Assembly: GCA_017302615.1 (NCBI GenBank)
Contig: JAFLDB010000004.1
Location: 186,001-250,000 of the forward strand
Source of the DNA: Sphingomonadales bacterium
GTDB taxonomy: Bacteria; Pseudomonadota; Alphaproteobacteria; Sphingomonadales; Sphingomonadaceae
DNA: 64,000 nt
Direction of reading: 5' to 3'
Positions 34,172-42,752 of this stretch are shown piece after piece (position 1 is the stretch's first letter; every line of letters starts with the position of its first letter). The notes beneath the pieces are model-generated. The model made no database searches. It was not told the DNA's origin and saw only the letters and a list, made by a program, of their open reading frames with translations. A program made the translations under genes and the position numbers.

Positions 34172-35869
34172 ATGCATTTTGCCGAATTGCGCCAGGTGCG
34201 CGAGGAATTGACGGGTCCTGGCGGCCAGTTCGAAGTGGTCCGCGCCCAGGTGCTGGGCCGCGACATCCTGACCTTCAAGAACGCCCCGCCTTCGGTGCGG
34301 GAGTTCTGGCTTTCGACCGCCGTCTGGGGGGACCGGCCTTACCTGATCTATGAGGACGAGGTCCTGACCTATACCCAGGCCCACGCCCATGCCGCGGCGA
34401 TTGCCGCCTGGCTGTGGGAGCAAGGCGTGCGCCCGGGGGACCGGGTGGCGATTGCCATGCGCAACTTCCCGGAATGGATGACGATCTACTGGGCCTGCAC
34501 CAGCATCGGCGTCGCCGCCGCAGGCCTCAACGCCTGGTGGACCGCCGAGGAAATGGAATATGCCCTCAACGATGCAGCGCCCAAGGTGCTGTTTGCCGAC
34601 AAGGAACGGCTGGCCCGCTTTGCCGAATGCGGTGGGCACAAGGACATGGCCGTGGTCGGCGTGCGGCTGGATGAGTACCCCGCCGGCGTCACCCCCTATG
34701 CCGATGTCATCGCCCACGGCGGCGCCATGCCGCAAGTCACAGTCGATCCGGATTCGGACGCCTGCATCTTTTACACCAGCGGCACCACCGGCTTTCCCAA
34801 GGGCGCACAGCTGACCCACCGCGGCTGCGTCGCCAATCTGATGAACATGCTCTATTCGACCATGGCCCAGGCCCTGGCGGTGGAGCGCGCCACGGGCGAA
34901 GCCCCGCCGGCCGATCCTCCGCCGCCGGTCTCGCTGCTGACCACGCCGCTGTTCCACGTCACCGCCAACAATTGCGGGGCCTATCTGACCACGGCGGCCG
35001 GCGGCGCGATCGTGCTCATGTACAAGTGGGATGCGGGCGCGGCGCTGAAGCTGATCGAGAAGTACAAGGTGACCGGCGTGTCCGGCGTACCGGTGATGAG
35101 CCGCGAGATCATCAACCACCCCGATTTCGCGACCACCGACACCTCCAGCCTGACCGGCCTGTCCGGTGGCGGGGCGCAGGTCCCGCCCGATCTGGTGCTG
35201 AAGATCGACGAGGCGGTGAAGACCGCGCGGCCGACCACCGGCTATGGCATGACCGAGACCTGCGGGATCATCACTTCGGTTTCGGGCGATTTCTTCGTCG
35301 CCAAGCCGGACAGCGCGGGGCCGTGGATGCCCAGCTTCGAGGTAAAGGTGGTGGATGACGATGGCCGCGAACTGCCGGTCGGTTCGGTCGGCGAGCTGTG
35401 GGTCAAGGGCGCGCCGGTGATCAAGGGCTACATCAACCGCCCCGACGCGACCGAGCAGACCATCACCGATGGCGGCTGGCTGCACACCGGCGACGTCGCC
35501 CGGATCGACGAGGACGGCTTCATCTTCATCGTCGACCGCAAGAAGGACCTGGTGATCCGCGGCGGGGAGAACATTTCCTGCACCGAGGTGGAAGCCTGCG
35601 TTTACCGCGTCCCGGGCGTGGCCGAATGCTGCGTGTTCGGCGTTCCTGATACCCGCCTGGGTGAGGAAATCGGCGTGGCGATCCACATGAAGCCGGGCTC
35701 GGCCAGCAGCGCCGAGGCGGTGATCGCCCACTGCGCCGAGCACATGAGCAAGCACAAGGTGCCGCGCTATGTGTGGTTCCTCGACGATCCGCTGCCGCGC
35801 AATGCCAGCGGCAAGTTCCTGCGCCGCGAACTGCGCGACGAACTTGGCAAGCAAGTGGTGGAGGCCTGA
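34172..35869 (+). CDS. acyl-CoA synthetase (class I adenylate-forming enzyme)
   Basis: A 565-residue AMP-binding enzyme activating a carboxylic acid to its CoA thioester. P-loop-like FYTSGTTGFPKGA; A5 motif YGMTETCGIIT; A7 TGDVARIDEDGF; A8 hinge DRKKDLVIRGGENI; catalytic Lys of A10 in NASGKFLRREL. A fatty or aromatic acid is the probable substrate. The SDR gene follows after 3 bases, which suggests the two form a catabolic unit. Confidence 0.9.
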   Translation: MHFAELRQVREELTGPGGQFEVVRAQVLGRDILTFKNAPPSVREFWLSTAVWGDRPYLIYEDEVLTYTQAHAHAAAIAAWLWEQGVRPGDRVAIAMRNFPEWMTIYWACTSIGVAAAGLNAWWTAEEMEYALNDAAPKVLFADKERLARFAECGGHKDMAVVGVRLDEYPAGVTPYADVIAHGGAMPQVTVDPDSDACIFYTSGTTGFPKGAQLTHRGCVANLMNMLYSTMAQALAVERATGEAPPADPPPPVSLLTTPLFHVTANNCGAYLTTAAGGAIVLMYKWDAGAALKLIEKYKVTGVSGVPVMSREIINHPDFATTDTSSLTGLSGGGAQVPPDLVLKIDEAVKTARPTTGYGMTETCGIITSVSGDFFVAKPDSAGPWMPSFEVKVVDDDGRELPVGSVGELWVKGAPVIKGYINRPDATEQTITDGGWLHTGDVARIDEDGFIFIVDRKKDLVIRGGENISCTEVEACVYRVPGVAECCVFGVPDTRLGEEIGVAIHMKPGSASSAEAVIAHCAEHMSKHKVPRYVWFLDDPLPRNASGKFLRRELRDELGKQVVEA

Positions 35870-35872
35870 ACC

Positions 35873-36643
35873 ATGGCTGATCTTGACGGACGCATTGCCC
35901 TTGTCACCGGCGCGGCCAAGGGCCTTGGCGCCGCCACGGCCCGCGCGCTGGCCGCCGCGGGCGCGAAGGTTGCGGTGACCGATCTTGCCGCACCGGAAGA
36001 ACTCGCCGCCGAGATCGGCGGGATCGCCCGCGCCCTCGACGTGACCAGCGAGGCCGGCTGGGCCGAGACAATGGACTGGGTCCGCGCGGAACTCGGCGGG
36101 CTGGACATCCTGGTCAACAATGCCGGGCTGTGGCTGTTCAAGCCGATCCTGGAAACCACGCTGGACGATTGGCGGCGGCTTCACGCGGTCAATTGCGAAG
36201 GGGTGTTCCTGGGCACCCGCGCGGCCATTCCGCTGCTGGCGACACGCGCCCACCTGTGGCGCGGCGGCACTTCGATCATCAACCTGTCATCTGTGGCGGG
36301 GATCGAGGGCGCAGCCGGCGGCACCTGTTACAACAGCACCAAGGGCGCGGTGCGGCTGTTCACCAAGGGCTGCGCCAAGGAACTCGCCGCCGCCCGGGTC
36401 CGGGTCAATTCGGTCCACCCGGCGGTGATCGATACCGACATGGGCCGCAAGCTGGTGGATGATTTCGCCCATGCCCAGGGCCTTGGCGATAACGAGATGC
36501 TGGCCAATGTCTCGGCCATGCATCCGCTCGGCCATTTGGGTGAACCGCAGAACGTGGCCGATGCTGTGGTGTTCCTGGCCGGGGACCGCGCCGCCTTCTG
36601 CACCGGCAGCGAGTTGGTAGTGGACGGGGGACTGAGCGCCTAG
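35873..36643 (+). CDS. short-chain dehydrogenase/reductase
   Basis: A 256-residue classical SDR. The cofactor motif TGAAKGLG lies near residues 11-18, NNAG at about 81, Ser in INLSSVAG, and the catalytic YxxxK in YNSTKG. Ends FCTGSELVVDGGLSA. It probably oxidises or reduces an alcohol/ketone in the pathway of the preceding acyl-CoA synthetase. It overlaps the convergent dehalogenase stop by 4 bases. Confidence 0.9.
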   Translation: MADLDGRIALVTGAAKGLGAATARALAAAGAKVAVTDLAAPEELAAEIGGIARALDVTSEAGWAETMDWVRAELGGLDILVNNAGLWLFKPILETTLDDWRRLHAVNCEGVFLGTRAAIPLLATRAHLWRGGTSIINLSSVAGIEGAAGGTCYNSTKGAVRLFTKGCAKELAAARVRVNSVHPAVIDTDMGRKLVDDFAHAQGLGDNEMLANVSAMHPLGHLGEPQNVADAVVFLAGDRAAFCTGSELVVDGGLSA

Positions 36644-37569
36644 AGCCCGAATGCCCTGAGCGCCGCGCGGGCTATCGTTTCGCCCTTTTCCTGCACGAAG
36701 TGGCCGCCATCGGGAATTTCGAGGGGCGCAGGGCAGCCCCTGATTCCGGCGCGGAGGCGGGCCATCACTTCAGGGCCCAGCACCGGGTCGGTCATGCCCA
36801 CGGCCATGAAGCTGGGCCCGTGCCATTCGTTCGCCCACCAATCCCGGGCGCGGCGAGCTTCGGCAATGCCGGTCATGCCGGGATCGGTCATCACCAGTTC
36901 CGGGAAGCGGCGGACCCCGGCCTTGTAGCGCGCATCGGGAAACGGCGCGGCATTGGCGGCGGCTTCTTGCGGCAGGATGTCCGGCTGGCTGCGCTGGAAC
37001 AGGCCGGCGATGTCCAGATCCGGGCGGCTGCGGTTGAACTCGCGCCAGCGGACGAAGCCTTCGCTGACCGGTTCGCCCACGGGGATCGTGGTGTTCATCA
37101 CCAGCAGCCGCGTGAACCGCTCTGGCATGGTGGGCGGAATGGTCAGGCCGAGGATCCCGCCCCAGTCCTGGCAGACCAGCACCAGGTTGCGCAGGTCGAG
37201 CGCCTCGACCAGAGCGCAGAGCATCCCGCGATGGAAGGCGAAGGTATAGACCGCTTCGTCGACCGGCTTGTCGGAACGGCCGAAGCCCAGCAAGTCAGGC
37301 GCTATGACGCGGTGGCCGGCTCCGGCGAATACCGGGATCATCTTGCGATAGAGATAGGACCAGGCCGGCTGGCCGTGCAGGCACAGAAAGGTCACCGCCG
37401 CGTCGCGCGGCCCTTCATCAAGGTAATGGACCCGCAGGCCTTCGTATCCCGGCAGATCGTCACGGTAATGCGGTGCGAAGGCATAGCCGGGCAGGGCGGC
37501 AAAGCGATCGTCCGGCGTGCGCAGCGCGGCAATGCCGCAGGCTGTGGCAATGGGCGCGGCGCCGGTCAT
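36640..37569 (-). CDS. haloalkane dehalogenase (HLD-I, DhlA-like)
   Basis: A 309-residue alpha/beta hydrolase, nearly the length of DhlA. Oxyanion region HGQPAWSYLYRKM, nucleophile Asp135 in LVCQDWGGILGLT with the adjacent halide-binding Trp, and catalytic His in GGHFVQEKG; these match the HLD-I dehalogenases closely. It would hydrolyse a carbon-halogen bond. The ATG at 37569 removes a non-coding-looking extension. It is last in a four-gene minus-strand run (36640-38732) controlled from 38747-38789. Confidence 0.85.
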   Translation of the reverse strand: MTGAAPIATACGIAALRTPDDRFAALPGYAFAPHYRDDLPGYEGLRVHYLDEGPRDAAVTFLCLHGQPAWSYLYRKMIPVFAGAGHRVIAPDLLGFGRSDKPVDEAVYTFAFHRGMLCALVEALDLRNLVLVCQDWGGILGLTIPPTMPERFTRLLVMNTTIPVGEPVSEGFVRWREFNRSRPDLDIAGLFQRSQPDILPQEAAANAAPFPDARYKAGVRRFPELVMTDPGMTGIAEARRARDWWANEWHGPSFMAVGMTDPVLGPEVMARLRAGIRGCPAPLEIPDGGHFVQEKGETIARAALRAFGL

Positions 37570-37577
37570 GGAGCCAG

Positions 37578-37967
37578 TCAGCTTCCCGGCCACTGCGAGA
37601 GGATCGTGGCGGCATCGAAGTAGTCCCGCCAATAGGTGATCAGGCCGTCATGGACTTCGAACACGCCGGTAACCGGCAGTTCGACCCATTTGTCGGCCAG
37701 CCGGTGCCGGTCGAGCCGCTCGACAATCACCACCGGGCCGTTGACCGCCTCACGCAGCACGCGAAACTCGTTCTCGATCGTCGGTGCAAAGAACGGCTCC
37801 AGCACCGCGCGCATTCCGGCCGGCCCCCTGACCGTGCCGATCGGCGGCGGGTTGGTATAGGCACAGTCCGGCGCCATCATCGCGGCGGCGCTGTCGTAAT
37901 CGAGCGGCTCCATCGCCTTGAGGAAGGCCGTTACCACGGCCATGGGCGAGCTTGGCGGATGGGACAT
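37578..37967 (-). CDS. SnoaL-like / limonene-epoxide hydrolase-fold protein
   Basis: A 129-residue single-domain protein: MAVVTAFLKAMEPLDYDSAAAMMAPDCAYTNPP ... GPAGMRAVLEPFF ... VVIVERLDRHRLADKWVELPVTGVFEVHDGLITYWRDYFD. The pattern of R-D-R-like, D and W-R-D-Y-F-D fits limonene-1,2-epoxide hydrolases and SnoaL-like relatives. It could open an epoxide made or tolerated in the same pathway as the dehalogenase, whose start is 9 bases away. The substrate is unknown. Confidence 0.75.
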   Translation of the reverse strand: MSHPPSSPMAVVTAFLKAMEPLDYDSAAAMMAPDCAYTNPPPIGTVRGPAGMRAVLEPFFAPTIENEFRVLREAVNGPVVIVERLDRHRLADKWVELPVTGVFEVHDGLITYWRDYFDAATILSQWPGS

Positions 37968-37991
37968 GGGGTTCTCCTCCTTCCAGCCGGT

Positions 37992-38339
37992 TCAGGCCTG
38001 GCGGGCGCGGGCTTCGCCCAGCAGCAGGGTCTTCACATCACCCTTGGTGCGGTGGCTGTGGATCAGCAGATAGATCGACAGGAACAGCATCCCGCCAAAG
38101 AAGGCGAGGACCGCGAGCGCGAGTCCGCCCGCGCTGAACTGGTGCCGCCAGGCCACCCAGATCGCCGAAAGCGCGAGCATGGTCATGAAATCGAGGTTGA
38201 ACTGCCCCGGCCAGCCCATTGCGGCCATATCGCCAAAGAACACCGGCAGCAGGTTCCAGCCGTGGTTGGCGATGGTGGCGGAGGTATAGGCGACAATCGC
38301 GATCAGGCAGATGCCGAGGAAAAGGCGGAACAGGGTCAT
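37992..38339 (-). CDS. small membrane protein (three helices)
   Basis: A 115-residue protein with three hydrophobic helices (about 3-22, 45-63, 70-92) and a basic cytoplasmic tail (HSHRTKGDVKTLLLGEARARQA). No family is named with confidence. It sits between the epoxide-hydrolase-like gene and another membrane protein in the TetR-controlled run, which suggests a shared role such as solvent or haloalkane transport or tolerance. Confidence 0.65.
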   Translation of the reverse strand: MTLFRLFLGICLIAIVAYTSATIANHGWNLLPVFFGDMAAMGWPGQFNLDFMTMLALSAIWVAWRHQFSAGGLALAVLAFFGGMLFLSIYLLIHSHRTKGDVKTLLLGEARARQA

Positions 38340-38351
38340 AGCAAAGCTCCT

Positions 38352-38732
38352 TCAAGCGGTGCGGTTTTCAAGGTAGCGGCAGCGCGCAAACATGGCGAGC
38401 AGGCCGATGCAGCCGCTGACACAGATCAGCGCCAGCCACGGCCAGAGGTTCATCCCGGCCGCGCGGGCCCGGGGCAGCAGCAGTGCCCAGGCAATGGCTA
38501 TGGCGATCAGCAGATCAAACCAGACCTGGTTGCCCCAGGCGTTCTGGGTGTGATTGGGCCAGAAGCCGAATGGGCCCTCGGCAACGATAGCGTAGGCCGA
38601 AAATGCAGCGAACCCGGCGCAGACCATAGCGGCGAAGAGCCAGCCCTGCGAGGAGCCGAGCCCCTCCCTAATTGTGGTCACAACAAAAAGCACCAGCGCG
38701 GCGATCGGCAAGATCGGGTAGAGCGAGGCCAT
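38352..38732 (-). CDS. small membrane protein, DUF2834-like
   Basis: A 126-residue protein with three to four hydrophobic segments. The central phrase FGFWPNHTQNAWGNQVWFDLLIAIAIAW recalls DUF2834-type membrane proteins. First gene of the operon; GGAG precedes the ATG, and a palindromic operator (38747-38762) lies 15 bases upstream. The function is unknown. Confidence 0.65.
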   Translation of the reverse strand: MASLYPILPIAALVLFVVTTIREGLGSSQGWLFAAMVCAGFAAFSAYAIVAEGPFGFWPNHTQNAWGNQVWFDLLIAIAIAWALLLPRARAAGMNLWPWLALICVSGCIGLLAMFARCRYLENRTA

Positions 38733-38746
38733 CGGCAGCGACTCCT

Positions 38747-38789
38747 TGTAGCAATTGCTACATGGTATCTTTATGTAGCGCGTGCTACA
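38747..38789. promoter_or_regulatory. two palindromic operators between divergent operon and TetR gene
   Basis: TGTAGCAATTGCTACA (38747-38762, perfect palindrome) and TGTAGCGCGTGCTACA (38774-38789, same arms), 27 bases centre to centre. They lie 15 bases before one start and 8 bases before the other, so a TetR dimer bound here would block both directions. Confidence 0.85.
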
Positions 38790-38797
38790 AGGGCAAA

Positions 38798-39352
38798 ATG
38801 AGCGTCAAGGAAGAACAACGCGAAGTGGTGGTGGAGCGGCTGGCCGCGCACCTGCTGGAAACGGGGCTTGCCCGCACCAGCCTGCGCCAGCTGGCCCAGG
38901 CCGCCGGGGTCAGCGACCGGATGCTGCTCTATTACTTTGCCGACAAGGCCGAGGTCCTGTCCGCAGTAATGGCGCGGGTCGCGGGGGAACTGGCCATGCG
39001 GCTGGCCGAAGCGATCCCGGGCGATGCGCCGCTGAAGCCCGCCGAACTGGTCCGCCGCGCCGCAGCTTTCACCACCGGACCGGAAATGCGGCGCTTCATG
39101 CGGCTGTGGGTCGAAGTGGTCGCCGCCGCCGCGCGGGACGAGGCGCCGTTCCCGGCCATCGTCAGCGAGGTCATGGCCGGCTTCCGGCAATGGGTCGATG
39201 CGCGGCTCGATCTGCCGCCCGGTGCCGACCGCGAGGGCACGGCGGCCGCGGTCATCGCGGTGATCGACGGGCTGGCGCTGGTCGACATCTGCGCCGAGGA
39301 CGATATCGCCGCGCGAATGTCGGCCGCGCTGGGCACGCTGCTGTCGACATAG
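38798..39352 (+). CDS. TetR-family repressor
   Basis: A 184-residue regulator. The ATG at 38798 follows AAGGG. The N-terminal HTH runs VVVERLAAHLLETGLARTSLRQLAQAAGVSDRMLLYYFADKAEVL. The C-terminal ligand-binding domain is helical and Ala-rich. It almost certainly binds the two TGTAGC-N4-GCTACA operators just upstream, controlling itself and the divergent dehalogenase operon. The inducer is probably a substrate of that operon. Confidence 0.9.
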   Translation: MSVKEEQREVVVERLAAHLLETGLARTSLRQLAQAAGVSDRMLLYYFADKAEVLSAVMARVAGELAMRLAEAIPGDAPLKPAELVRRAAAFTTGPEMRRFMRLWVEVVAAAARDEAPFPAIVSEVMAGFRQWVDARLDLPPGADREGTAAAVIAVIDGLALVDICAEDDIAARMSAALGTLLST

Positions 39353-39437
39353 GGCGCGCCCAAGGCCCTGTGTACAAGCCTGTGCAAGGGCTGTGGGCAG
39401 GCGGTTCAGTCGCGGTGGATCACCGGTGGAAAGGCGA

Positions 39438-40928
39438 TCAGCTTTCCAGCTGGCGCAGCAGGCTGCGCACATCGCCGTCCATGTCGGCATCGCGGGTGCG
39501 CAGGTCCTCGATCAGCCGCACCGCATGGATCACGGTGGAGTGATCGCGCCCGCCGAACTTGCGGCCGATTTCCGGATAGGACCGCGGGGTCAGCACCTTG
39601 GCGAGGTACATCGCCACCTGGCGCGGACGGACCACGGCGCGGGCCCGGCGCTTCGAAGCCATTTCGGTCCGGTCGACCCGGTAGAACTGGCAAACGGTGC
39701 GCTGGATCTCGTCGATCGTGATCCGGCGGCGGTTGGCCGAGAGGATGTCGGTCAGCTGTTCTTCGGCCAGCTGGAGCGACACGGCCTGGCCGGTCAGCTG
39801 GGCATAGGCGATCAGCTTGTTGAGGCCGCCGACCAGCTCGCGCACGTTGCGGTTGATCGTGCGGGCGAGGAATTCAACCACGTCGGCCGGGACATGGGTC
39901 GGCGCGAAACGCTGCAACCGGTGTTCCAGGATCGCGCGGCGCAGCTCGATGTCGGCCGGCTGGATATCGGCGACCAGGCCCATGCTGAGGCGGCTGAGCA
40001 GGCGCTGCTCCACCCCGTCGAGCGCCTGGGGTGCGCGATCGGCGGCAAAGACCAGCCGCTTGCCTTCGGCCAGCAGGGCATCGATCGTGTAGAGCAGTTC
40101 TTCCTGCGCGCTGGCCTTGCCGATGATGAACTGGATATCGTCGACCAGCAGCAGATCGAAGCCGCGCAGCCGCGCCTTGAACTCGATCGTCTGGTTCTGG
40201 CGCAGGGCCTGGACGAATTCGACCATGAAGCGTTCGGCCGAGCAGTAGAAGATCCGCGCCCGCGGATGCGCCGCCAGATAGGCGTGGCCGATCGCATGGA
40301 GCAGGTGGGTCTTGCCCTGCCCGGTCGCCGCCTTGAGATAAAGCGGCGCGAACTGCGGCGTTTCAGTCGCGGCCATGCGCTGCGCCGCATTGCTGGCCAG
40401 GACATTGGCGCTGCCGGTCACAAACGTGGTGAAGGTCAGCGACGGATCGAGCCCGATCGAGCCCATTCCGAAACCGTTGGGCCCTAGCGTACCGAGTTCG
40501 GCCGCGCCCATGCCCAGCGCATCGCCCGGCTGGGCCGGCACCGGCGCTTCGGCCGAGCGGCGGCTGCCTTCGCCGAAGCGCAGCCCCTGCGGCGCGCGGC
40601 GCGCGGGCGAAACCGAGATGCGGACATGGCGCACGTCCGGCCGGGCAATCTTCCAGGCCAGCGAAAGCCGGTCGGCGAAGCGGTCCGACACCCAATTGGC
40701 GGAAAATTCGGTCGGCAGGTACAGATCGAGCGTGCCGGTTTCCTTGCAGAACGGCCCCGGCTGGATCGGCTTGATCCACTGGCTGTGCAGCTGCTGCCCC
40801 AGGTCCTTGCGCAGGCCCTGGCTGATGTCGGCCCAGTCGGCGGCGATGTCCATCGCTTCCTGCTGCGCGCGCAGACGATCTTCTTCAGATTGCCCTTCGG
40901 CGGAAGGCTTGCCTTGCGATCCGCCCAT
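39438..40928 (-). CDS. dnaA: chromosomal replication initiator DnaA
   Basis: About 496 residues. The ATG at 40928 is used; a GTG 15 bases upstream is possible. Domain I includes WADISQGLRKDLGQQLHSQWI. The AAA+ domain carries Walker A TGQGKTHLLHAIGHA, Walker B LLLVDDIQF and NREL-type sequences. Domain IV has the DnaA-box-binding signature GGRDHSTVIHAV. It binds DnaA boxes and melts the origin. Next to rpsT, as in many alphaproteobacteria. Confidence 0.96.
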   Translation of the reverse strand: MGGSQGKPSAEGQSEEDRLRAQQEAMDIAADWADISQGLRKDLGQQLHSQWIKPIQPGPFCKETGTLDLYLPTEFSANWVSDRFADRLSLAWKIARPDVRHVRISVSPARRAPQGLRFGEGSRRSAEAPVPAQPGDALGMGAAELGTLGPNGFGMGSIGLDPSLTFTTFVTGSANVLASNAAQRMAATETPQFAPLYLKAATGQGKTHLLHAIGHAYLAAHPRARIFYCSAERFMVEFVQALRQNQTIEFKARLRGFDLLLVDDIQFIIGKASAQEELLYTIDALLAEGKRLVFAADRAPQALDGVEQRLLSRLSMGLVADIQPADIELRRAILEHRLQRFAPTHVPADVVEFLARTINRNVRELVGGLNKLIAYAQLTGQAVSLQLAEEQLTDILSANRRRITIDEIQRTVCQFYRVDRTEMASKRRARAVVRPRQVAMYLAKVLTPRSYPEIGRKFGGRDHSTVIHAVRLIEDLRTRDADMDGDVRSLLRQLES

Positions 40929-41375
40929 ACCCGTTCCCGTCACTAACCCACGCCCCCAAAGCATTGCCTACCCGGCGCGCACAGCCGCACGCTTACCCCA
41001 CCGGCCGCCCGAAAGCCGGATCAAGAACCAGATTTTTGAATGGATGTCCGATGGGCCGAATAGCCCTGAACACGATTCGATTTATGGCCGCTTCGCCGCA
41101 GAGAGCAAGGCGCGCATGGTAAAAAAACTGAAATAAATGCCCTTGACTCAGCCGGACCCTCGCGAATCCGCGATAGTCCAGTCAAAGCATTGTTTTTACT
41201 TAGTTATATTCACCTATCCACAGGCCGAACCGCGCGAATCGCGGGATTCCATGGTGTTAACGCAATGCAGCATCGCCGCTGCACTGCACAAGCGAAAGGG
41301 CCCGCCGGATCACCGGCAGGCCCTTTGCAAAACCGTTCCGTTTTCGTCCCGCGAATCGTCGCGGGAGAAGCCGAA
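40929..41375. promoter_or_regulatory. dnaA-rpsT interval: GANTC cluster and one near-consensus DnaA box
   Basis: 447 bases without a gene. It holds six GANTC sites at 41074, 41164, 41236, 41245, 41353 and 41373, three of them inside the repeated octamer CGCGAATC. CTATCCACA at 41214-41222 differs from the DnaA box TTATCCACA at one base. An AT-rich patch lies at 41185-41212. This is probably the dnaA promoter region with CcrM and DnaA feedback sites; a replication origin here is possible but not shown. Confidence 0.5.
41295..41326 (-). terminator. stem-loop terminator of rpsT
   Basis: 14-base arms with one mismatch and a 4-base loop, running AAAGGGCC to GGCCCTTT, about 50 bases beyond the rpsT stop. 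No long T-run follows on the minus strand. Confidence 0.65.
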
Positions 41376-41636
41376 TCAGAGCGCGGCGACGCGCTTGGTC
41401 AGGCGCGACATCTTGCGCGCAGCGGTGTTCTTGTGAAGCACGCCGCGAGCCACGCCGCGAGCCAGTTCCGGCTGGGCCGCCTTGAGCGCTTCGGCAGCGG
41501 CAGTCTTGTCCCCGCCTTCCAGCGCGGCCTCGACCTTCTTCACGAAGGTGCGGATGCGGCTCATGCGGTTGCCGTTGATTTCCGCGCGGCGTTCATTGCG
41601 GCGGATGCGCTTCTTGGCTTGCGGCGTATTGGCCAT
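41376..41636 (-). CDS. rpsT: 30S ribosomal protein S20
   Basis: An 86-residue basic protein: [20 protein letters not shown] at the start, followed by [14 protein letters not shown], and the C-terminal [22 protein letters not shown]; complete S20 pattern. It has its own promoter (41703-41731) and terminator (41295-41326), and stands immediately upstream of dnaA on the same strand. Confidence 0.97.
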   Translation of the reverse strand: MANTPQAKKRIRRNERRAEINGNRMSRIRTFVKKVEAALEGGDKTAAAEALKAAQPELARGVARGVLHKNTAARKMSRLTKRVAAL

Positions 41637-41702
41637 GTTCGTCCTTAAGAATCTCGTGCAAAACGGGGCGCCGACACGGAATCGGCCCCACGGGAAGCGC
41701 GG

Positions 41703-41731
41703 CCCTTAACTGCGGGGCTGCGAATCGTCAA
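41703..41731 (-). promoter_or_regulatory. sigma-70-like promoter of rpsT
   Basis: On the minus strand TTGACG (41731-41726), a 17-base spacer, and TAAGGG (41708-41703), 66 bases before the rpsT ATG. Same layout as the rpmJ and rpmH promoters. Confidence 0.55.
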
Positions 41732-41759
41732 GCGGGAGAGTCGGTTTGCATCTGCCGCC

Positions 41760-41809
41760 GGTGCGGGAAAGCCATCCGCCTTTCCCTCGCAACACCAGCC
41801 CGCTCCCCC
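41760..41809. repeat. second copy of the galE-downstream repeat
   Basis: Positions 41760-41787 match 3648-3675 at 26 of 28 bases, and CCCGCTCCCCC at 41799-41809 matches 3687-3697. The long right arm seen after galE is missing here. It lies just after the mutM stop. Confidence 0.7.
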
Positions 41810-41813
41810 AACC

Positions 41814-42629
41814 CTACTTCTGGCACTTGGCGCAATACCAGGTGCTGCGTCCGCCCTGCGCCAGCCGCTGGACCGGCGCGCCGCAGCGCGTGCAATCCTG
41901 GCCGTGGCGATCATAGACATCGAACTGCTTGGAAAAGTACCCCAGCTCGCCGTCCGGCTGGGCATAGTCGCGCAGGCTTGATCCGCCCGCCTCGATCGCT
42001 TCGCCCAGCACCGCCTTGATCTGCGGCACCAGCCGGGCCAGCGCCGGGCCGGTCACCCGGCCTGCCGCTTTCCGGGGATCGATCCCCGCGCGGAACAGCG
42101 CTTCGCAGACATAGATGTTGCCCAGCCCTGCGACGATCCGCTGATCGAGCAGCATCAGCTTGATCGCCGCGCTGCGCCCGGCCAGCGCCGCCTTGAGGTG
42201 CGCGGGGGTCAGGTCATCGCCCAGCGGTTCCGGCCCCAGCGCGGCAAAGGCCGGCCATTGGCCCAGCCCGTCCGTCTTGACCAGATCGACCGAGCCGAAC
42301 CGGCGCGGATCGCACAGTGCCAGCAGATGCCCGCTGCCGGTTTCCAGCACCAGGTGATCGTGCTTGCCCAGCTCCTCCGGCTCGATCCGCCAGCGCCCCG
42401 ACATGCCGAGATGGAAGACCATGGTCTGCCCCCGGTCGGTATGGATCAGCCCGTACTTGGCCCGGCGCGACAGGCCGGTCACCGTGGCGCCGGTCAGCAC
42501 TTGGACCAGATCGGACGGGAACGGCCGGCGCAGATCGGCCCGGCGCGGCTCGACCCGCGCCAGCCGCGCGCCATCGAGATAGCGGGCAAGGCCGCGGACG
42601 GTGGTTTCGACTTCGGGAAGCTCCGGCAT
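41814..42629 (-). CDS. mutM: formamidopyrimidine-DNA glycosylase
   Basis: A 271-residue repair glycosylase/AP lyase removing 8-oxoguanine. N-terminal PELPEVETTVRGL with the catalytic Pro2 and Glu3, the GLGNIYVCEALFRAGIDPRKAAG segment, and the C-terminal zinc finger CTRCGAPVQRLAQGGRSTWYCAKCQK. Length is typical. It lies upstream of rpsT on the same strand but is separated by a repeat and the rpsT promoter. Confidence 0.95.
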   Translation of the reverse strand: MPELPEVETTVRGLARYLDGARLARVEPRRADLRRPFPSDLVQVLTGATVTGLSRRAKYGLIHTDRGQTMVFHLGMSGRWRIEPEELGKHDHLVLETGSGHLLALCDPRRFGSVDLVKTDGLGQWPAFAALGPEPLGDDLTPAHLKAALAGRSAAIKLMLLDQRIVAGLGNIYVCEALFRAGIDPRKAAGRVTGPALARLVPQIKAVLGEAIEAGGSSLRDYAQPDGELGYFSKQFDVYDRHGQDCTRCGAPVQRLAQGGRSTWYCAKCQK

Positions 42630-42752
42630 GGGGGCTGGTTAGGCAAAGCGCCGGGCCGCGACAATCGGTTTCGCATTGAAACCGGGACCGCTTTGCCCCT
42701 AACCAGCGGCGGACAGAAACACACACCCAGACAGACCCAGGGAGAAGCCGCC

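Noticed and set aside
34076..36253. A 725-codon frame opposite the acyl-CoA synthetase and SDR genes
   Set aside because: His/Gly/Arg-rich shadow of two well-supported enzymes, typical of high-GC antisense frames.
40929..41375. Calling the dnaA-rpsT gap the replication origin
   Set aside because: Only one near-consensus DnaA box was found, and alphaproteobacterial origins are often away from dnaA, so it is listed only as a regulatory interval.
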